Source: an uncultured Atopobium sp.
Lineage (GTDB): Bacteria > Actinomycetota > Coriobacteriia > Coriobacteriales > Atopobiaceae
Reading direction: 5' to 3'
Assembly: GCA_938028565.1 (NCBI GenBank)
Contig: CALIZS010000046.1
Coordinates: forward strand, 1 to 64,000
Length of the DNA: 64,000 nt
Shown here: in pieces, positions 17,245 through 26,516 of the stretch
Position numbering within the stretch: position 1 is the stretch's first letter
How the letters are laid out: each line of letters starts with the position of its first letter
Notes under the pieces: generated by a model
Databases searched by the model: none
Told to the model about the DNA's origin: nothing
Seen by the model: only the letters and a program-made list of their open reading frames with translations
Translations under genes and position numbers: made by a program

Positions 17245-19359
17245 GTGGCGTCTTCGGACTGCTCAACTTTTGCGATAGTTTGTGATAACCCCTGTGGGCT
17301 TGAAGCTTCCCAGCTTGAAGCCCTGGGGGTTTCTGTAATACCTGGAGCTCTGAGTTCAGATGCTGATCAGGTAGGCGAGTTTTACCGAGGCATTTTTGAG
17401 TCAGGAGCTCAAAAGATCCTCTCGCTTCATGTGTATGCAGATTTTTCTGACTCGCTTCTTACGGCAAAAAGGGCTTGTCAGAACAATCCTGATATTTCAA
17501 GCTCAATTTGCCTGGTAGATAGCGGAAATATGCCCACTGCTATGGGAATCATGCTTGAGCGCTTAAGTGTGGCAAGAAAGTCTGGAGCTTCATTTGAAGC
17601 TGTCTGCGTGTATGCACAAGAGCTTGCTGAGGTAGTTGCCACAATGTACATTGCAATGAACAAGGTTGTCCTTCATAAAAGCAAGGACAAGCACCCCAGG
17701 CTTTCGTTGCGACTTCGACTTGAGCGTTTGCATAGGCGCATCTCAAACGATATGTATTTGTATCGTTTGGTTGGCGGAAAATGTACAGAGGTGGCTCGCT
17801 CATCAGATTTTACCGATCTAGCAGCAAGAATTTCTCGCCTTATGAGCGCTTGTTTTGTAAAGCGCGGCGAGCTCAAATACGTTGTGATTTCAAGTGGCGA
17901 GAAACGCATAGAAAAGCATCTCAAAAAGCCGCTTAAAACCAATGAATATGATGCAGAATGTATTGCAGAAAGACTTGCTTCCCCTGAGTTTAAAAAACAT
18001 CTTGGAGAAGGCGCTGTTGGCGTTGCTTGTATCCCAAAGGCGTTGTATCAGAAGGCTGGAGTACTTATGAATGACACCGTTGATATTTTATTGCTCGGCG
18101 CAGGTGGTCGTGAGCACGCTCTCTTAACTAAGCTGCAGGAATCGCCTCGCGCAGGAAAAATTTACGTTGCTCCAGGTAATGGCGGCATGGCTGCCCAGGC
18201 AGAGATTGCTCCTATTGATCAAAATAATCCTGACGAGGTTGTTGCTTTTGCCAAGGAAAAAGGCATTAACCTGGTAGTTATTGGTCCCGAAGCACCTCTT
18301 GTTGTGGGCGTTGCAGACGCTGTTCGCCAGGCCGGTATTGCATGCTTTGGTCCTAATCAGAATGCAGCGCAGATGGAGGGCTCAAAGGCGTTTGCCAAGG
18401 GCGTTATGGAGCGAGCAAACGTTCCAACTGCTGCATGGAAGTCTTTCACAGACCAGGCGTCTTGCGAGGCATATGTTCGCCACATCGGCGCTCCTGTAGT
18501 TGTTAAGGCAGACGGTCTTGCTGCAGGTAAAGGTGTTATTGTTGCAACTGAGCTTGAACAGGCCCTCGAAGGTGTTCGCGAGTGTTTCTCCGGTCACTTT
18601 GGCGATGCAGGAGCAACCGTCGTTGTCGAGGAGTTCCTTGAGGGGCCAGAGTGCTCGCTACTTGCGCTAACTGACGGAACCTACGTGGTTCCATTGGCAA
18701 CGGCCCAGGATCACAAGCGCGCTTACGACGACGATAAGGGACCTAACACTGGTGGAATGGGCGTCTATTCTCCTGTTCCTTTTGTGACCAATGAAGAACT
18801 TTCCCAGATGATTGCCATTGAGCAGCGCGTTGTTGACCAGCTCAAAAAAGAGGGTATCAACTATTCTGGCTGCCTTTACGGCGGATTTATGCTGACCAAA
18901 GATGGCCCTAAGGTTCTTGAATTTAACGCTCGCTTTGGCGATCCAGAAACTCAGGTTGTACTGCCTCGCCTCCAGGGCGATTTGGTTTCAATTTTGATGG
19001 CTTGCGATAACGGTACCCTCCGTCATCAGCAGGTTTCCTGGTCTGATACAGTGGCTGTTTCTGTTGTTCTGGCAAGTGCCGGATATCCTGGTTCTTACGA
19101 GAAGGGCAAGGAGATTACCGGTATTGAGGCTGCTCAGCAGCTTGAGGGCGTTTCTGTGTATCACGCTGGAACTGCTCAGACCGAGGACGAAAAGATTGTC
19201 ACAGCAGGCGGCCGCGTGCTCAACGTTACTGCGCTTGCACCAACCTTTGGTGAAGCTCGCGCTCGCGCATATGAGGCTTGCGACCTTATCAACTTTGAAG
19301 GCAAGCAGTTCAGGCACGATATTGGACTTAAGGCTCTGCAAGGTCGTCCAGAAAAATAG
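17245..19359 (+). CDS. purD: DegV-like domain fused to phosphoribosylamine-glycine ligase (PurD)
   Basis: A continuous 704-codon frame with two modules. Residues 1 to about 270 resemble a DegV fatty-acid-binding protein (start FAIVCDNPCGLE, then SGAQKILSLHV and a CLVDSGNMPTAMGIML segment), though the usual ISS-LSGTYQS ligand motif is changed. Residues 275-704 are a complete PurD: GAGGREHAL at the start, VIGPEAPLVVGV, the ATP-grasp VKADGLAAGKGVIVA and FNARFGDPETQ. PurD makes glycinamide ribonucleotide. GTG 17245 has GGAGG 6 nt upstream. ATG 18067 (residue 275) has its own GGAG 6 nt upstream, so free PurD may also be made by internal initiation. Confidence 0.9.
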   Translation: MASSDCSTFAIVCDNPCGLEASQLEALGVSVIPGALSSDADQVGEFYRGIFESGAQKILSLHVYADFSDSLLTAKRACQNNPDISSSICLVDSGNMPTAMGIMLERLSVARKSGASFEAVCVYAQELAEVVATMYIAMNKVVLHKSKDKHPRLSLRLRLERLHRRISNDMYLYRLVGGKCTEVARSSDFTDLAARISRLMSACFVKRGELKYVVISSGEKRIEKHLKKPLKTNEYDAECIAERLASPEFKKHLGEGAVGVACIPKALYQKAGVLMNDTVDILLLGAGGREHALLTKLQESPRAGKIYVAPGNGGMAAQAEIAPIDQNNPDEVVAFAKEKGINLVVIGPEAPLVVGVADAVRQAGIACFGPNQNAAQMEGSKAFAKGVMERANVPTAAWKSFTDQASCEAYVRHIGAPVVVKADGLAAGKGVIVATELEQALEGVRECFSGHFGDAGATVVVEEFLEGPECSLLALTDGTYVVPLATAQDHKRAYDDDKGPNTGGMGVYSPVPFVTNEELSQMIAIEQRVVDQLKKEGINYSGCLYGGFMLTKDGPKVLEFNARFGDPETQVVLPRLQGDLVSILMACDNGTLRHQQVSWSDTVAVSVVLASAGYPGSYEKGKEITGIEAAQQLEGVSVYHAGTAQTEDEKIVTAGGRVLNVTALAPTFGEARARAYEACDLINFEGKQFRHDIGLKALQGRPEK

Positions 19360-19373
19360 TTAGGTTAGCGCTT

Positions 19374-20219
19374 ATGGCAAATCAAAATGACGAGAAAACC
19401 AACGTGCAGGATGATGCTTGGACCAGCAATCAAGGCAGCTCTCAGTTTAGTGATGTGTTTGATGATATGCAGTCTGCTGAGCCAGAGATTCTTGATGCTG
19501 ACATGCAGGTAACTCCAGAGGTGTTTGATTCTGCTCGCAATGATTTGCACTCGGCAGTTGATTCGCTTACCTACGACGGTGAGCGTGTTGCTGTGGGCGA
19601 TGCTGCCTACCATCATTCTGGGGAGCCACAAAAGCGCAGCTTTGTTGCAGGTACAGAGGATGCGCGTGATGCCTCTCTAGAAGAGAAGCCACTCTCTGAG
19701 GACACCGTTTGGGTTGGTCGCATTTTTGACGTGAATCGTCTGCGCGTTTCTCTTCCTGATGGACGCACTGCTCTTCGTGATGTTGTGCGTCATCCCGGTG
19801 CTGTGGCTATTGTTGCATTGACTGATGAGGGTAGAATTTGTCTGGTTCGTCAGTATCGCACAGCACTTGGACGCGTAACAGTTGAGCTGCCTGCAGGAAA
19901 GCTTGATCCAGGCGAGGATCCTCTTGATTGTGCTCACCGTGAGTTGCTGGAAGAGACCGGAATGAAGGCGGGAAAGATGGCTTTTCTCACCACTACCGCC
20001 ACTTCTGATGGATTTACTGACGAGCTTATTCACCTCTATATGGCAACTGAGTTGACCTTTGAGGGATCAGACCCAGATGCCGACGAATTCATTAACGTGG
20101 ATCTTGTTCCACTATCTGAGCTGGTAGACGCTGTTCTCGATGGCAAAATCGAGGACGCAAAGACTATCATTGGAGCTCTTATCTGCGATTCAATTTCACA
20201 CCGATTGCCTATGGAGTAA
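19374..20219 (+). CDS. Nudix hydrolase, ADP-ribose pyrophosphatase-like
   Basis: 281 residues. The N-terminal 100 residues are acidic and low-complexity, absent from ordinary ADP-ribose pyrophosphatases; the C-terminal 180 residues form the Nudix fold. The Nudix box runs from about residue 178: GKLDPGED, then a seven-residue stretch, then RELLEETGM, matching G-x5-E-x7-REUxEExGU. The preceding RQYRTALGRVTVELPAG is typical of the ADP-ribose/NDP-sugar subgroup. It lies 14 bp after purD and 6 bp before an ABC exporter gene, so an operon is likely. Confidence 0.88.
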   Translation: MANQNDEKTNVQDDAWTSNQGSSQFSDVFDDMQSAEPEILDADMQVTPEVFDSARNDLHSAVDSLTYDGERVAVGDAAYHHSGEPQKRSFVAGTEDARDASLEEKPLSEDTVWVGRIFDVNRLRVSLPDGRTALRDVVRHPGAVAIVALTDEGRICLVRQYRTALGRVTVELPAGKLDPGEDPLDCAHRELLEETGMKAGKMAFLTTTATSDGFTDELIHLYMATELTFEGSDPDADEFINVDLVPLSELVDAVLDGKIEDAKTIIGALICDSISHRLPME

Positions 20220-20225
20220 TTACGC

Positions 20226-22082
20226 ATGCTTGATCGTTCTTCTCGCCCTGTACCTGGTAGTTCTTTGACTTCAGCCTCTAGCAGAAACGGCTTTAGAAAC
20301 TCTGGAAACAACGCCTCTGGCAAACACCGCAAATCGCTGTTTGCCAGTTTTCTTTCTTATTACGCTCCGCAAAAGCATCTGTTTATTCTGGATACTGTTT
20401 GCGCCATCATTTTGGCTTGTATCGAGCTCGCGTTCCCCCAGATTTTGCGCGCGCTCACCAAGGGGCTGTTTGTGCAGGGCAAAGATGTCATTCTTGGCAG
20501 CTTGGTATTCATTGCCGTTGGGCTTGTATTCATGTACTTTGTCCACTTTCTGTGTCGCTATTTTGTCATTAGCTGGGGACACATCATGGGCGCGCGTATG
20601 GAAAGTAAGATGCGAGAAGACCTGTTTGACGCCTACGAGCGCATGAGCTTCTCGTATTACGACCGTCACAAGACGGGCGATCTGATGAGTCGCCTGGTAT
20701 CCGACTTGTTTGATATTTCTGAGACGGCGCATCATGGCCCTGAGTATCTGATTATTGGCTTGCTTGAGATTGCCGGCTCTTTTGTCATTCTGGCTTTTAT
20801 TAACGTGCCCCTTACGCTGGTGCTTGCTGGAATCGCTGCGGTGCTAGTAGTGTTCAATTTCTTTGCCAACATGCACATGCGCGGTATTTTTAAAGAAAAT
20901 CGAGTTCGTATTTCCGAGGTAAATACACAGCTAGAAGACTCGCTTTCTGGCATCCGTGTAGTTAAAGGCTTTGCGGCGGAAGATCACGAGCGCAAGAAAT
21001 TTAGAGCAAGTAACTCGGCATACTTAGACTCCAAGGCCAATATGTACCAGGCTATGGGCAGGTACCAAGCTGCAATTTCAGGCATGATGGGTGTTTTGAA
21101 CACTGTCGTGTTGGTTTTGGGCGGCTGGATGATTGCTCAGGGTCAGATGCAAGCCATTGACCTGGCTACGTATGCGCTCTACATCTCGCTGTTTACCACG
21201 CCAATCATGAACATTCTGAACTTTACCGAGACATTCCAAAAGGGTCTTGCCGGCTTTAAGCGATTTACGGAGATTCTTGAAATGCAGCCGGACATTCAAG
21301 ATGCACCCGGCGCACAGGACATTCGAATCACTGCAGGCGAGATTATCTACAAGGATGTTCATTTCTCGTATAACAATGTTGAAGAGGTTATCGACGGCTT
21401 GAATCTTCACATCGAAAGTGGAAAAACCGTCGCACTGGTTGGTCCGTCAGGTGGAGGTAAGTCAACTACCTGCGCTTTATTGCCACGTTTCTATGACGTC
21501 ACAAGTGGAAGCATCACCATTGATGGGCAGGATATTCGTTCCGTTACACAACACAGCCTGCGCTCGGCAATCGGAATGGTTCAGCAGGACGTGTACCTTT
21601 TCGACGGCACAGTTGCTGAAAATGTCGCATACGGTTGCCCCGAGGCTTCTTTAGAGGACATTGCGCTTGCAGCAAAGCGCGCAAACATTGCCGAGTTTAT
21701 CGAATCGCTTCCTGACGGCTATAACACGCAGGTAGGACAGCGTGGAACCAGGCTTTCCGGCGGACAAAAGCAGCGCATTTCCATTGCACGTGTGTTCTTG
21801 AAGAACCCTCCACTGCTTATTTTGGACGAGGCCACTTCCGCTTTGGATAACGAGTCCGAGCGTGCAGTCCAGGAATCCCTCTCTGAGCTGGCAAAGAACA
21901 GAACAACGCTAGTTATTGCCCATCGACTTTCGACAATTATGGGCGCTGATGAGATTATTACCATTGACCACGGTCGTGCAGTTGAGCGCGGAACCCATAA
22001 TGAGCTGCTAGAAAAGGGCGGAATCTACGCTCATTACTATCAAATGCAGTTTGGTGGTGCGCCAAATCTCGCAAGGCGGTAA
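20226..22082 (+). CDS. ABC transporter, exporter-type half transporter (membrane domain fused to ATPase)
   Basis: 618 residues. Residues 50-340 contain six membrane segments of an exporter fold; residues 360-618 are the ATPase with Walker A GPSGGGKST, Q-loop VQQDVYLFDG, signature LSGGQKQRISIARVF, Walker B LLILDEATSALD and the switch His in AHRLSTI. It is an MdlB/MsbA-like half transporter and should work as a homodimer, since no partner is adjacent. The substrate is unknown; multidrug, lipid or peptide export are all possible. Confidence 0.92.
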   Translation: MLDRSSRPVPGSSLTSASSRNGFRNSGNNASGKHRKSLFASFLSYYAPQKHLFILDTVCAIILACIELAFPQILRALTKGLFVQGKDVILGSLVFIAVGLVFMYFVHFLCRYFVISWGHIMGARMESKMREDLFDAYERMSFSYYDRHKTGDLMSRLVSDLFDISETAHHGPEYLIIGLLEIAGSFVILAFINVPLTLVLAGIAAVLVVFNFFANMHMRGIFKENRVRISEVNTQLEDSLSGIRVVKGFAAEDHERKKFRASNSAYLDSKANMYQAMGRYQAAISGMMGVLNTVVLVLGGWMIAQGQMQAIDLATYALYISLFTTPIMNILNFTETFQKGLAGFKRFTEILEMQPDIQDAPGAQDIRITAGEIIYKDVHFSYNNVEEVIDGLNLHIESGKTVALVGPSGGGKSTTCALLPRFYDVTSGSITIDGQDIRSVTQHSLRSAIGMVQQDVYLFDGTVAENVAYGCPEASLEDIALAAKRANIAEFIESLPDGYNTQVGQRGTRLSGGQKQRISIARVFLKNPPLLILDEATSALDNESERAVQESLSELAKNRTTLVIAHRLSTIMGADEIITIDHGRAVERGTHNELLEKGGIYAHYYQMQFGGAPNLARR

Positions 22083-22150
22083 AATAGAGCATTAGGTGCT
22101 TTGCGAAACGCGGTTTGCGACAGCAATCGTTCTTCTCGCGATGCGCTTAA

Positions 22151-22198
22151 CCGCAGGTTTGCGGTTTGCAACTTGCGGTCTGCAACTTGCAGCTTGTA
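22151..22198. repeat. Short imperfect 14-bp direct repeats
   Basis: tgcggtttgcaact is followed directly by tgcggtctgcaact and then a decayed third unit. A related gcggtttgcg lies at about 22112. It occupies the gap between the ABC exporter and the next gene. No function is apparent. Confidence 0.6.
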
Positions 22199-22281
22199 AA
22201 CCTACGGGTGGAACTAAAGAGCAAAAGTCAACGCATCGCACGCTTTAAAGTGTGTTTATGCAGGTTGAATGAGAGAGCTAC

Positions 22282-23187
22282 ATGGCTAAAGATGATGCAG
22301 AACGTTCACGCTTCGCGCGCCGCCAGAAGGGCGCGCTTGATGCTGACGCAGCTGAAGAGTTGTTTACCAAGGTAGACGAGACGGGTCATCCTAACGAGGA
22401 ACGCGCAGCTCTAGAGCGCGCTCGCAAGCAGGGCGGAGCTGCGGCAGTGGATGTTGATCCCCTATCAGGATCTGATCCTTCGGGCTCAAATATCGAGAAG
22501 GTCATTACAAAGACGGCGGTCCTTTTTGTCCTGATTTTCTTGATAATCGTAGTTCTGATGCAGGTCTCTTGTGGTGTTATTCGTCGAGCTAACACAGCAA
22601 ATTTAACTGAATCAGTTACGGTGCGATCTGTTGCATCTGCATTACGCGGCGGTGTCGAGTGGGGTAATGGATTTACGCAGTTCCCCGAGGACTTTTCTGT
22701 TCAGGAAGCTGACGAGAACACTGGTCGCGTTGAGGTAACGGTTACCGATACAACCTCAAAAGACGTGCTTGAATGCTATTCGGGATCCAGTGTCCAGGCT
22801 CAGGCGTTTGCTATTAACGCACTGCTCAACCCACGAATTAATACCGTTGTCTATCACGTCAGTGTTCACAGGAATGATCAGGGCGAGCTTCAGAAATCTC
22901 AGCTCTTTGGATTCCTTAAACCTGGCGGAGATGCAACACCTATCTTTACCTTTACGTTCTCAAAGACGCAGTCTTCTGATGGAGTAAATATCACCATGGT
23001 CATTACTGGTGCAAACGATACCATTCAAAAAGAGCTGCGAGACCAGATTGCCACGTCATTTACGCCGGTCCGCGTGCTTGGAGGTATTGTTGGTGGGGAC
23101 TCTTCAACAAAGAAGAACACCACTACTAGCACCACCGGAACTACTAACAGCACAGGTACAAGCGACAGTTCTTCAGGCACTAAGTAG
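22282..23187 (+). CDS. Hypothetical single-pass membrane protein
   Basis: 301 residues, family not recognised. A charged cytoplasmic N-terminus (1-72) is followed by one strong membrane helix near residues 75-95 (TAVLFVLIFLIIVVLMQV) and an external domain of about 175 residues. The C-terminal 30 residues are a Thr/Ser/Gly-rich low-complexity tail, as is common for exposed ends of cell-wall-facing proteins. There is no lipobox or LPXTG motif. A strong terminator follows. ATG 22282 has GAGAG upstream. Confidence 0.7.
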   Translation: MAKDDAERSRFARRQKGALDADAAEELFTKVDETGHPNEERAALERARKQGGAAAVDVDPLSGSDPSGSNIEKVITKTAVLFVLIFLIIVVLMQVSCGVIRRANTANLTESVTVRSVASALRGGVEWGNGFTQFPEDFSVQEADENTGRVEVTVTDTTSKDVLECYSGSSVQAQAFAINALLNPRINTVVYHVSVHRNDQGELQKSQLFGFLKPGGDATPIFTFTFSKTQSSDGVNITMVITGANDTIQKELRDQIATSFTPVRVLGGIVGGDSSTKKNTTTSTTGTTNSTGTSDSSSGTK

Positions 23188-23220
23188 TCTACGTACCTGC
23201 AAGCAACAAAGCAAAAGAGC

Positions 23221-23250
23221 AAAAGAGCCGCTGAAGTCAGCGGCTCTTTT
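23221..23250. terminator. Bidirectional terminator
   Basis: Perfect palindrome: A-run, gagccgctga, gt, its complement and a T-run. It can end transcription from either side. Confidence 0.92.
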
Positions 23251-23377
23251 GCATGAGCAGCTAACGGCGATTCATTAGGAGGCTAGTGTACCTCGAGGCG
23301 GTGATGCCGTGGATGACTTTGCACGTTAATTTGACTGAAAGTCATGGAATCGATGTTTCCAAGACGATTTTGGCCCC

Positions 23378-23546
23378 AAAAAGGTAAAAAAGCCGTTTAG
23401 TTGGGGGTTTAGTCTTTATGCATAGCGATTTGAAGCGATTTGGAGTCAACAATGTGTCGCTTGATTAACGCCAACTGGGCTTTTATTAATATCAAATCTT
23501 TAATCAATTTCTTCGATCCCCAACTAAACGGATTTTTTACCTTTTT
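23378..23546. repeat. Inverted-repeat element with 29-bp arms
   Basis: The arms at 23378-23406 and 23518-23546 are complementary over 29 bp with one mismatch, around a 111-bp AT-rich core without a gene. It sits in a 500-bp gap between a bidirectional terminator and the pdxK terminator. It may be a MITE-like element; no second copy is in the window. Confidence 0.7.
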
Positions 23547-23642
23547 CGCCTCATTTTGAAGCTCAATTTTTGTTTGATAAAAAATGAAACGAATAAAGGA
23601 CTAGGGAAATGCATTTTCATGCATAACGACGATTGCTTGCGT

Positions 23643-23680
23643 AAAAAATAGGCGCCCACTCTACGCGAGTGAGCACCTAC
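23643..23680 (-). terminator. Terminator of the pyridoxal kinase gene
   Basis: On the minus strand, ggtgctcactc pairs with gagtgggcgcc (two G-U pairs) and is followed by TATTTTTT. Confidence 0.8.
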
Positions 23681-23745
23681 GACAAAGAAAAAATGCTTTT
23701 TGCAGAGCAGAGGTCTGTGCGAGCAGTTTATTTTATAGAAGCGTT

Positions 23746-24615
23746 TTACTCCTGCAGAAGCTGGGCAATCAGGCCAAGCTTTGTCTCAAACGAAACGCCA
23801 CGAAGCTCAAAGTTTGGCTGATCGCGAGTAATTTCCATGGACTCGCAGACAAACTCACCAGCGAACTCAACCGCGTCAGCGATTTCCTGACCACACATAA
23901 CTGCAGCTAAAAGCGCAGAAGCAAACAGATCGCCGGTGCCGTGCAGCATGTAAGGTAGAAGCTCGGAGACAATCTCGCCACGCTCGGACTCGGTAGCAAC
24001 AAAATTGCGGATAAGGTCATCGCCGCGAACAATACCCTTAAGGACAACGCACTTTGCGCCCATCGCAAGCAGTGCATCAAGCAGCTCATCTACTTGCTCA
24101 TCAGTCAAATCCTGACCAGCGTATGGAATGCCCGTCAGAATTGAAGCCTCAGTAAGATTTGGTGTCAAAATATCTGCGCCATTTACCAGGGACTTCATTG
24201 CGTCACAAAGCTCTTGTGTATAGGTTGGATACATCTTGCCGCCATCGCCCATAACTGGGTCAACAACGCGAAGTGCCTTTGGATGCTCCTGATACAAGCG
24301 CTGAATGCTTGCAACCTGCTCTGCAGCACCAAGGAAGCCAGAATAAATGGCGTCCAGGTCAATGCCCTCTTCCTGCCATGCGTCCAGGTAATCCTCGAGC
24401 ATGTTGGTGGTGTCGTGCATGTAGAACGTAGGAAACTTGGTGTGTGCCGAGAAAAGCGACGTAGGTACTGGACAAACGTCACATCCCGCTGCTGACAGAA
24501 CCGGAATAGCTACGCCAAGCGAGCATTTTCCGTATCCGCAGAGGTCATGCACTGCGGCGATGCGAGGGATGTACGATCCTTCTCGCTGGTACAGAACAGA
24601 GTTGGTTTCATTCAT
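23746..24615 (-). CDS. Pyridoxal/pyridoxamine kinase (PdxK/PdxY family)
   Basis: 289 residues of the ribokinase-like fold. It phosphorylates B6 vitamers with ATP for the pyridoxal phosphate salvage pathway. The N-terminal IAAVHDLCGYGKCSL, DPVMGDGGKMY (about residue 118) and NLTEASILTG motifs fit the family; near the C-terminus MLHGTGDLFASALLAA holds the GTGD anion hole and catalytic Asp. GAAAG-type purines precede ATG 24615. It is divergent from purE. The gene name pdxY or pdxK would depend on substrate range, which cannot be read from the sequence. Confidence 0.9.
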   Translation of the reverse strand: MNETNSVLYQREGSYIPRIAAVHDLCGYGKCSLGVAIPVLSAAGCDVCPVPTSLFSAHTKFPTFYMHDTTNMLEDYLDAWQEEGIDLDAIYSGFLGAAEQVASIQRLYQEHPKALRVVDPVMGDGGKMYPTYTQELCDAMKSLVNGADILTPNLTEASILTGIPYAGQDLTDEQVDELLDALLAMGAKCVVLKGIVRGDDLIRNFVATESERGEIVSELLPYMLHGTGDLFASALLAAVMCGQEIADAVEFAGEFVCESMEITRDQPNFELRGVSFETKLGLIAQLLQE

Positions 24616-24731
24616 TACAGTTTCCTTTCACGTGGACTGATGGACCAACGTTCTAGAAAATCATACTCTATACTGTGAGATGGATATTTGACGTATCCGC
24701 CTATTTTATGAGACGTAACAAAGGAGCAGAG

Positions 24732-25193
24732 ATGGCAGATCAGCCTGTTGTCGGCATTATCATGGGATCAAAGAGCGACCTTGCAACTATGGAGGGATGC
24801 ACCGCTGAGCTCGAGCGCCTTGGCGTTCCATATGAGCTGGTCATCGCATCCGCACACCGAACTCCAGATAAGGTTCACCAGTGGGCCGAGACCGCTGCTG
24901 ACCGCGGCCTCAAGGTAATCATCGCTGCTGCAGGAAAGGCCGCTCACCTGGGCGGAGTTGTCGCTGCATTCACACCGCTGCCTGTCGTTGGCGTTCCAAT
25001 GAAGACCTCCGACCTCGGTGGCATGGACTCTCTGCTCTCTATGGTCCAGATGCCATCCGGCGTACCCGTCGCCTGCGTTGCCATCAACGGTGCCAAAAAC
25101 GCAGCTATTTACGCTACCCAGATTCTTGGCGCTTCTCTTCCAGAGTATCGCGAGAAGATCGTCCAGCTTAAAGCTGAGATGGCTGACGCATAA
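24732..25193 (+). CDS. purE: N5-carboxyaminoimidazole ribonucleotide mutase
   Basis: 153 residues, class I PurE. It converts N5-CAIR to CAIR in purine synthesis and normally needs PurK, which is not in this window. The GSKSDLATM loop (about 12-20), SAHRTPD (about 42-48) and [14 protein letters not shown] are family motifs. AAGGAG lies 6 nt before ATG 24732, so the longer open frame beginning upstream is not used. Confidence 0.96.
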   Translation: MADQPVVGIIMGSKSDLATMEGCTAELERLGVPYELVIASAHRTPDKVHQWAETAADRGLKVIIAAAGKAAHLGGVVAAFTPLPVVGVPMKTSDLGGMDSLLSMVQMPSGVPVACVAINGAKNAAIYATQILGASLPEYREKIVQLKAEMADA

Positions 25194-25204
25194 GCTAGCT
25201 CGTA

Positions 25205-25260
25205 CCCGCACGCACGCAGCCTAGCCCGCACGCACGCAGCCTGCCCGCACGCACCTGCAC
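25205..25260. repeat. Three-unit tandem repeat (cccgcacgcacgcagcct)
   Basis: Units begin at 25205, 25225 and 25243 (spacing 20 and 18 bp), rich in CGCA. They lie between purE and its terminator. Confidence 0.85.
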
Positions 25261-25291
25261 GTCTGCGACCACTCATGCGACCGCACACGAG

Positions 25292-25326
25292 ACCCGCGCT
25301 TTAGGAGACCTGAGGCGCGGGTTTTG
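25292..25326 (+). terminator. purE terminator
   Basis: acccgcgc pairs with gcgcgggt and is followed by TTTTG. Confidence 0.85.
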
Positions 25327-25405
25327 CATACCGCAAAATGTGATTATGCGATGACTTCATAAGATGCACAGAGATTTTTGTTCCGTGCATAGCTAAACTT
25401 TTAAG

Positions 25406-25438
25406 GGGTATGACAAGGGTATGACAAGGGTATGACAA
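25406..25438. repeat. Three perfect 11-bp direct repeats before the sortase gene
   Basis: gggtatgacaa occurs three times in a row at 25406, 25417 and 25428, ending 25 bp before the sortase start. The spacing is one helical turn, so all copies face the same side of DNA, as for tandem activator or repressor sites. A slippage-prone spacer is the plain alternative. Confidence 0.85.
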
Positions 25439-25463
25439 GAGAGTACCTTCAGAAGGGAAGTGC

Positions 25464-26402
25464 ATGGAATCAAAAGACGGCAAGCATTTTGCTTCATTCG
25501 CCGCTGACAACCAGACGGCTGGAAATACTCACATCTCAAAAACCTCCGTCGAGATGGTTTCTATGAAAAAATCCGCGTCCTCAAAAAAAGAGGGCAACAA
25601 AAAAACCTCTCCTAAAAAGTCTGGCGAGAAACCCGCTAAGAAGAAAGGTTTTGCCTATATTCTTTCCACAATCTTGCTGGTGGTTGGCGTTGGTCTTTTG
25701 GTTGTAGCTGGCGTTATGTTTGGCAAAACCCAGATTGAATATCACGAGCAAGACGTCATCAACGAAGAGCTTGCAACATATGCAACAGTTTCCGAGAAAA
25801 AAGACGAGGCCCCAGTTATCGACTGGGCTGGTCTTCAGGCAGTAAACAACCAGGTTGTCGGCTGGATTCAGATTCCAGATACGCAAGTCAACTATCCTGT
25901 GTATCAGACTACAGACAACGATCACTACCTGCATACAAACGCAAAAGGCGAGTGGTCAATCGGTGGTCAGATTTTTATGGACTACCAGAACAATCCAAAT
26001 GGCCTTACTGACCAGCAGACCATTCTCTATGGCCACCATATGAGAAACGGCTCCATGTTCCAGTACATTGGAGCAATGAATGACCAATCTACCTTCGATA
26101 AGGTTGAGACCATCTGGTACGTCACACCTACTCAGACATATGAGCTTGAGCCTGTATTCACCTATCACACCGACGAAGACGACGAGGAAGTCAGGCAATT
26201 TAACTTCAATTCTGTCGATGAGTTTAGGTCCTACTTGAAGGATAGACTTTCTAGGGCAGTAAGCTCGCGTTCTGATGCAGCAGAGGTTATTTCTCGCGCT
26301 GACCATGTTCTTACACTCTTTACCTGCAATTACACTGATCAGTACGGCAGGACTATGCTTATCTGTGTTCCAAAAACCGAGGCTCAGCCAAAGGCTCAGT
26401 AG
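25464..26402 (+). CDS. Class B sortase
   Basis: 312 residues. A Lys-rich cytoplasmic N-terminus is followed by a membrane helix (about 64-86) and the sortase fold. The catalytic residues are in place: His191 in LYGHHM, Cys288 in LFTCNY and Arg296 in QYGRTM. Segments such as NNQVVGWIQIPDTQVNYPV and a long insertion before the Cys mark the class B type. Sortases cut a wall-sorting motif and link the protein to peptidoglycan. There is no adjacent substrate; the LPETG protein at 34836-37415 would more usually be a class A or E substrate. ATG 25464 has GAAGGGAAG upstream; in-frame ATGs at 25554 and 25563 are alternatives. Confidence 0.92.
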   Translation: MESKDGKHFASFAADNQTAGNTHISKTSVEMVSMKKSASSKKEGNKKTSPKKSGEKPAKKKGFAYILSTILLVVGVGLLVVAGVMFGKTQIEYHEQDVINEELATYATVSEKKDEAPVIDWAGLQAVNNQVVGWIQIPDTQVNYPVYQTTDNDHYLHTNAKGEWSIGGQIFMDYQNNPNGLTDQQTILYGHHMRNGSMFQYIGAMNDQSTFDKVETIWYVTPTQTYELEPVFTYHTDEDDEEVRQFNFNSVDEFRSYLKDRLSRAVSSRSDAAEVISRADHVLTLFTCNYTDQYGRTMLICVPKTEAQPKAQ

Positions 26403-26482
26403 CTAAAAAAGGGCGGCTCACAGAGCCTGTAAATACCACTCTCACAGAGGCAGTAAAATGTCACTATCTTAAAAAATTGTTA

Positions 26483-26516
26483 CACGCTCCGAACATATTT
26501 GTTCGGAGCGCGTTTT
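26483..26516 (+). terminator. Terminator between sortase and purF
   Basis: cgctccgaac pairs with gttcggagcg, followed by CGTTTTCTT. Confidence 0.88.
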
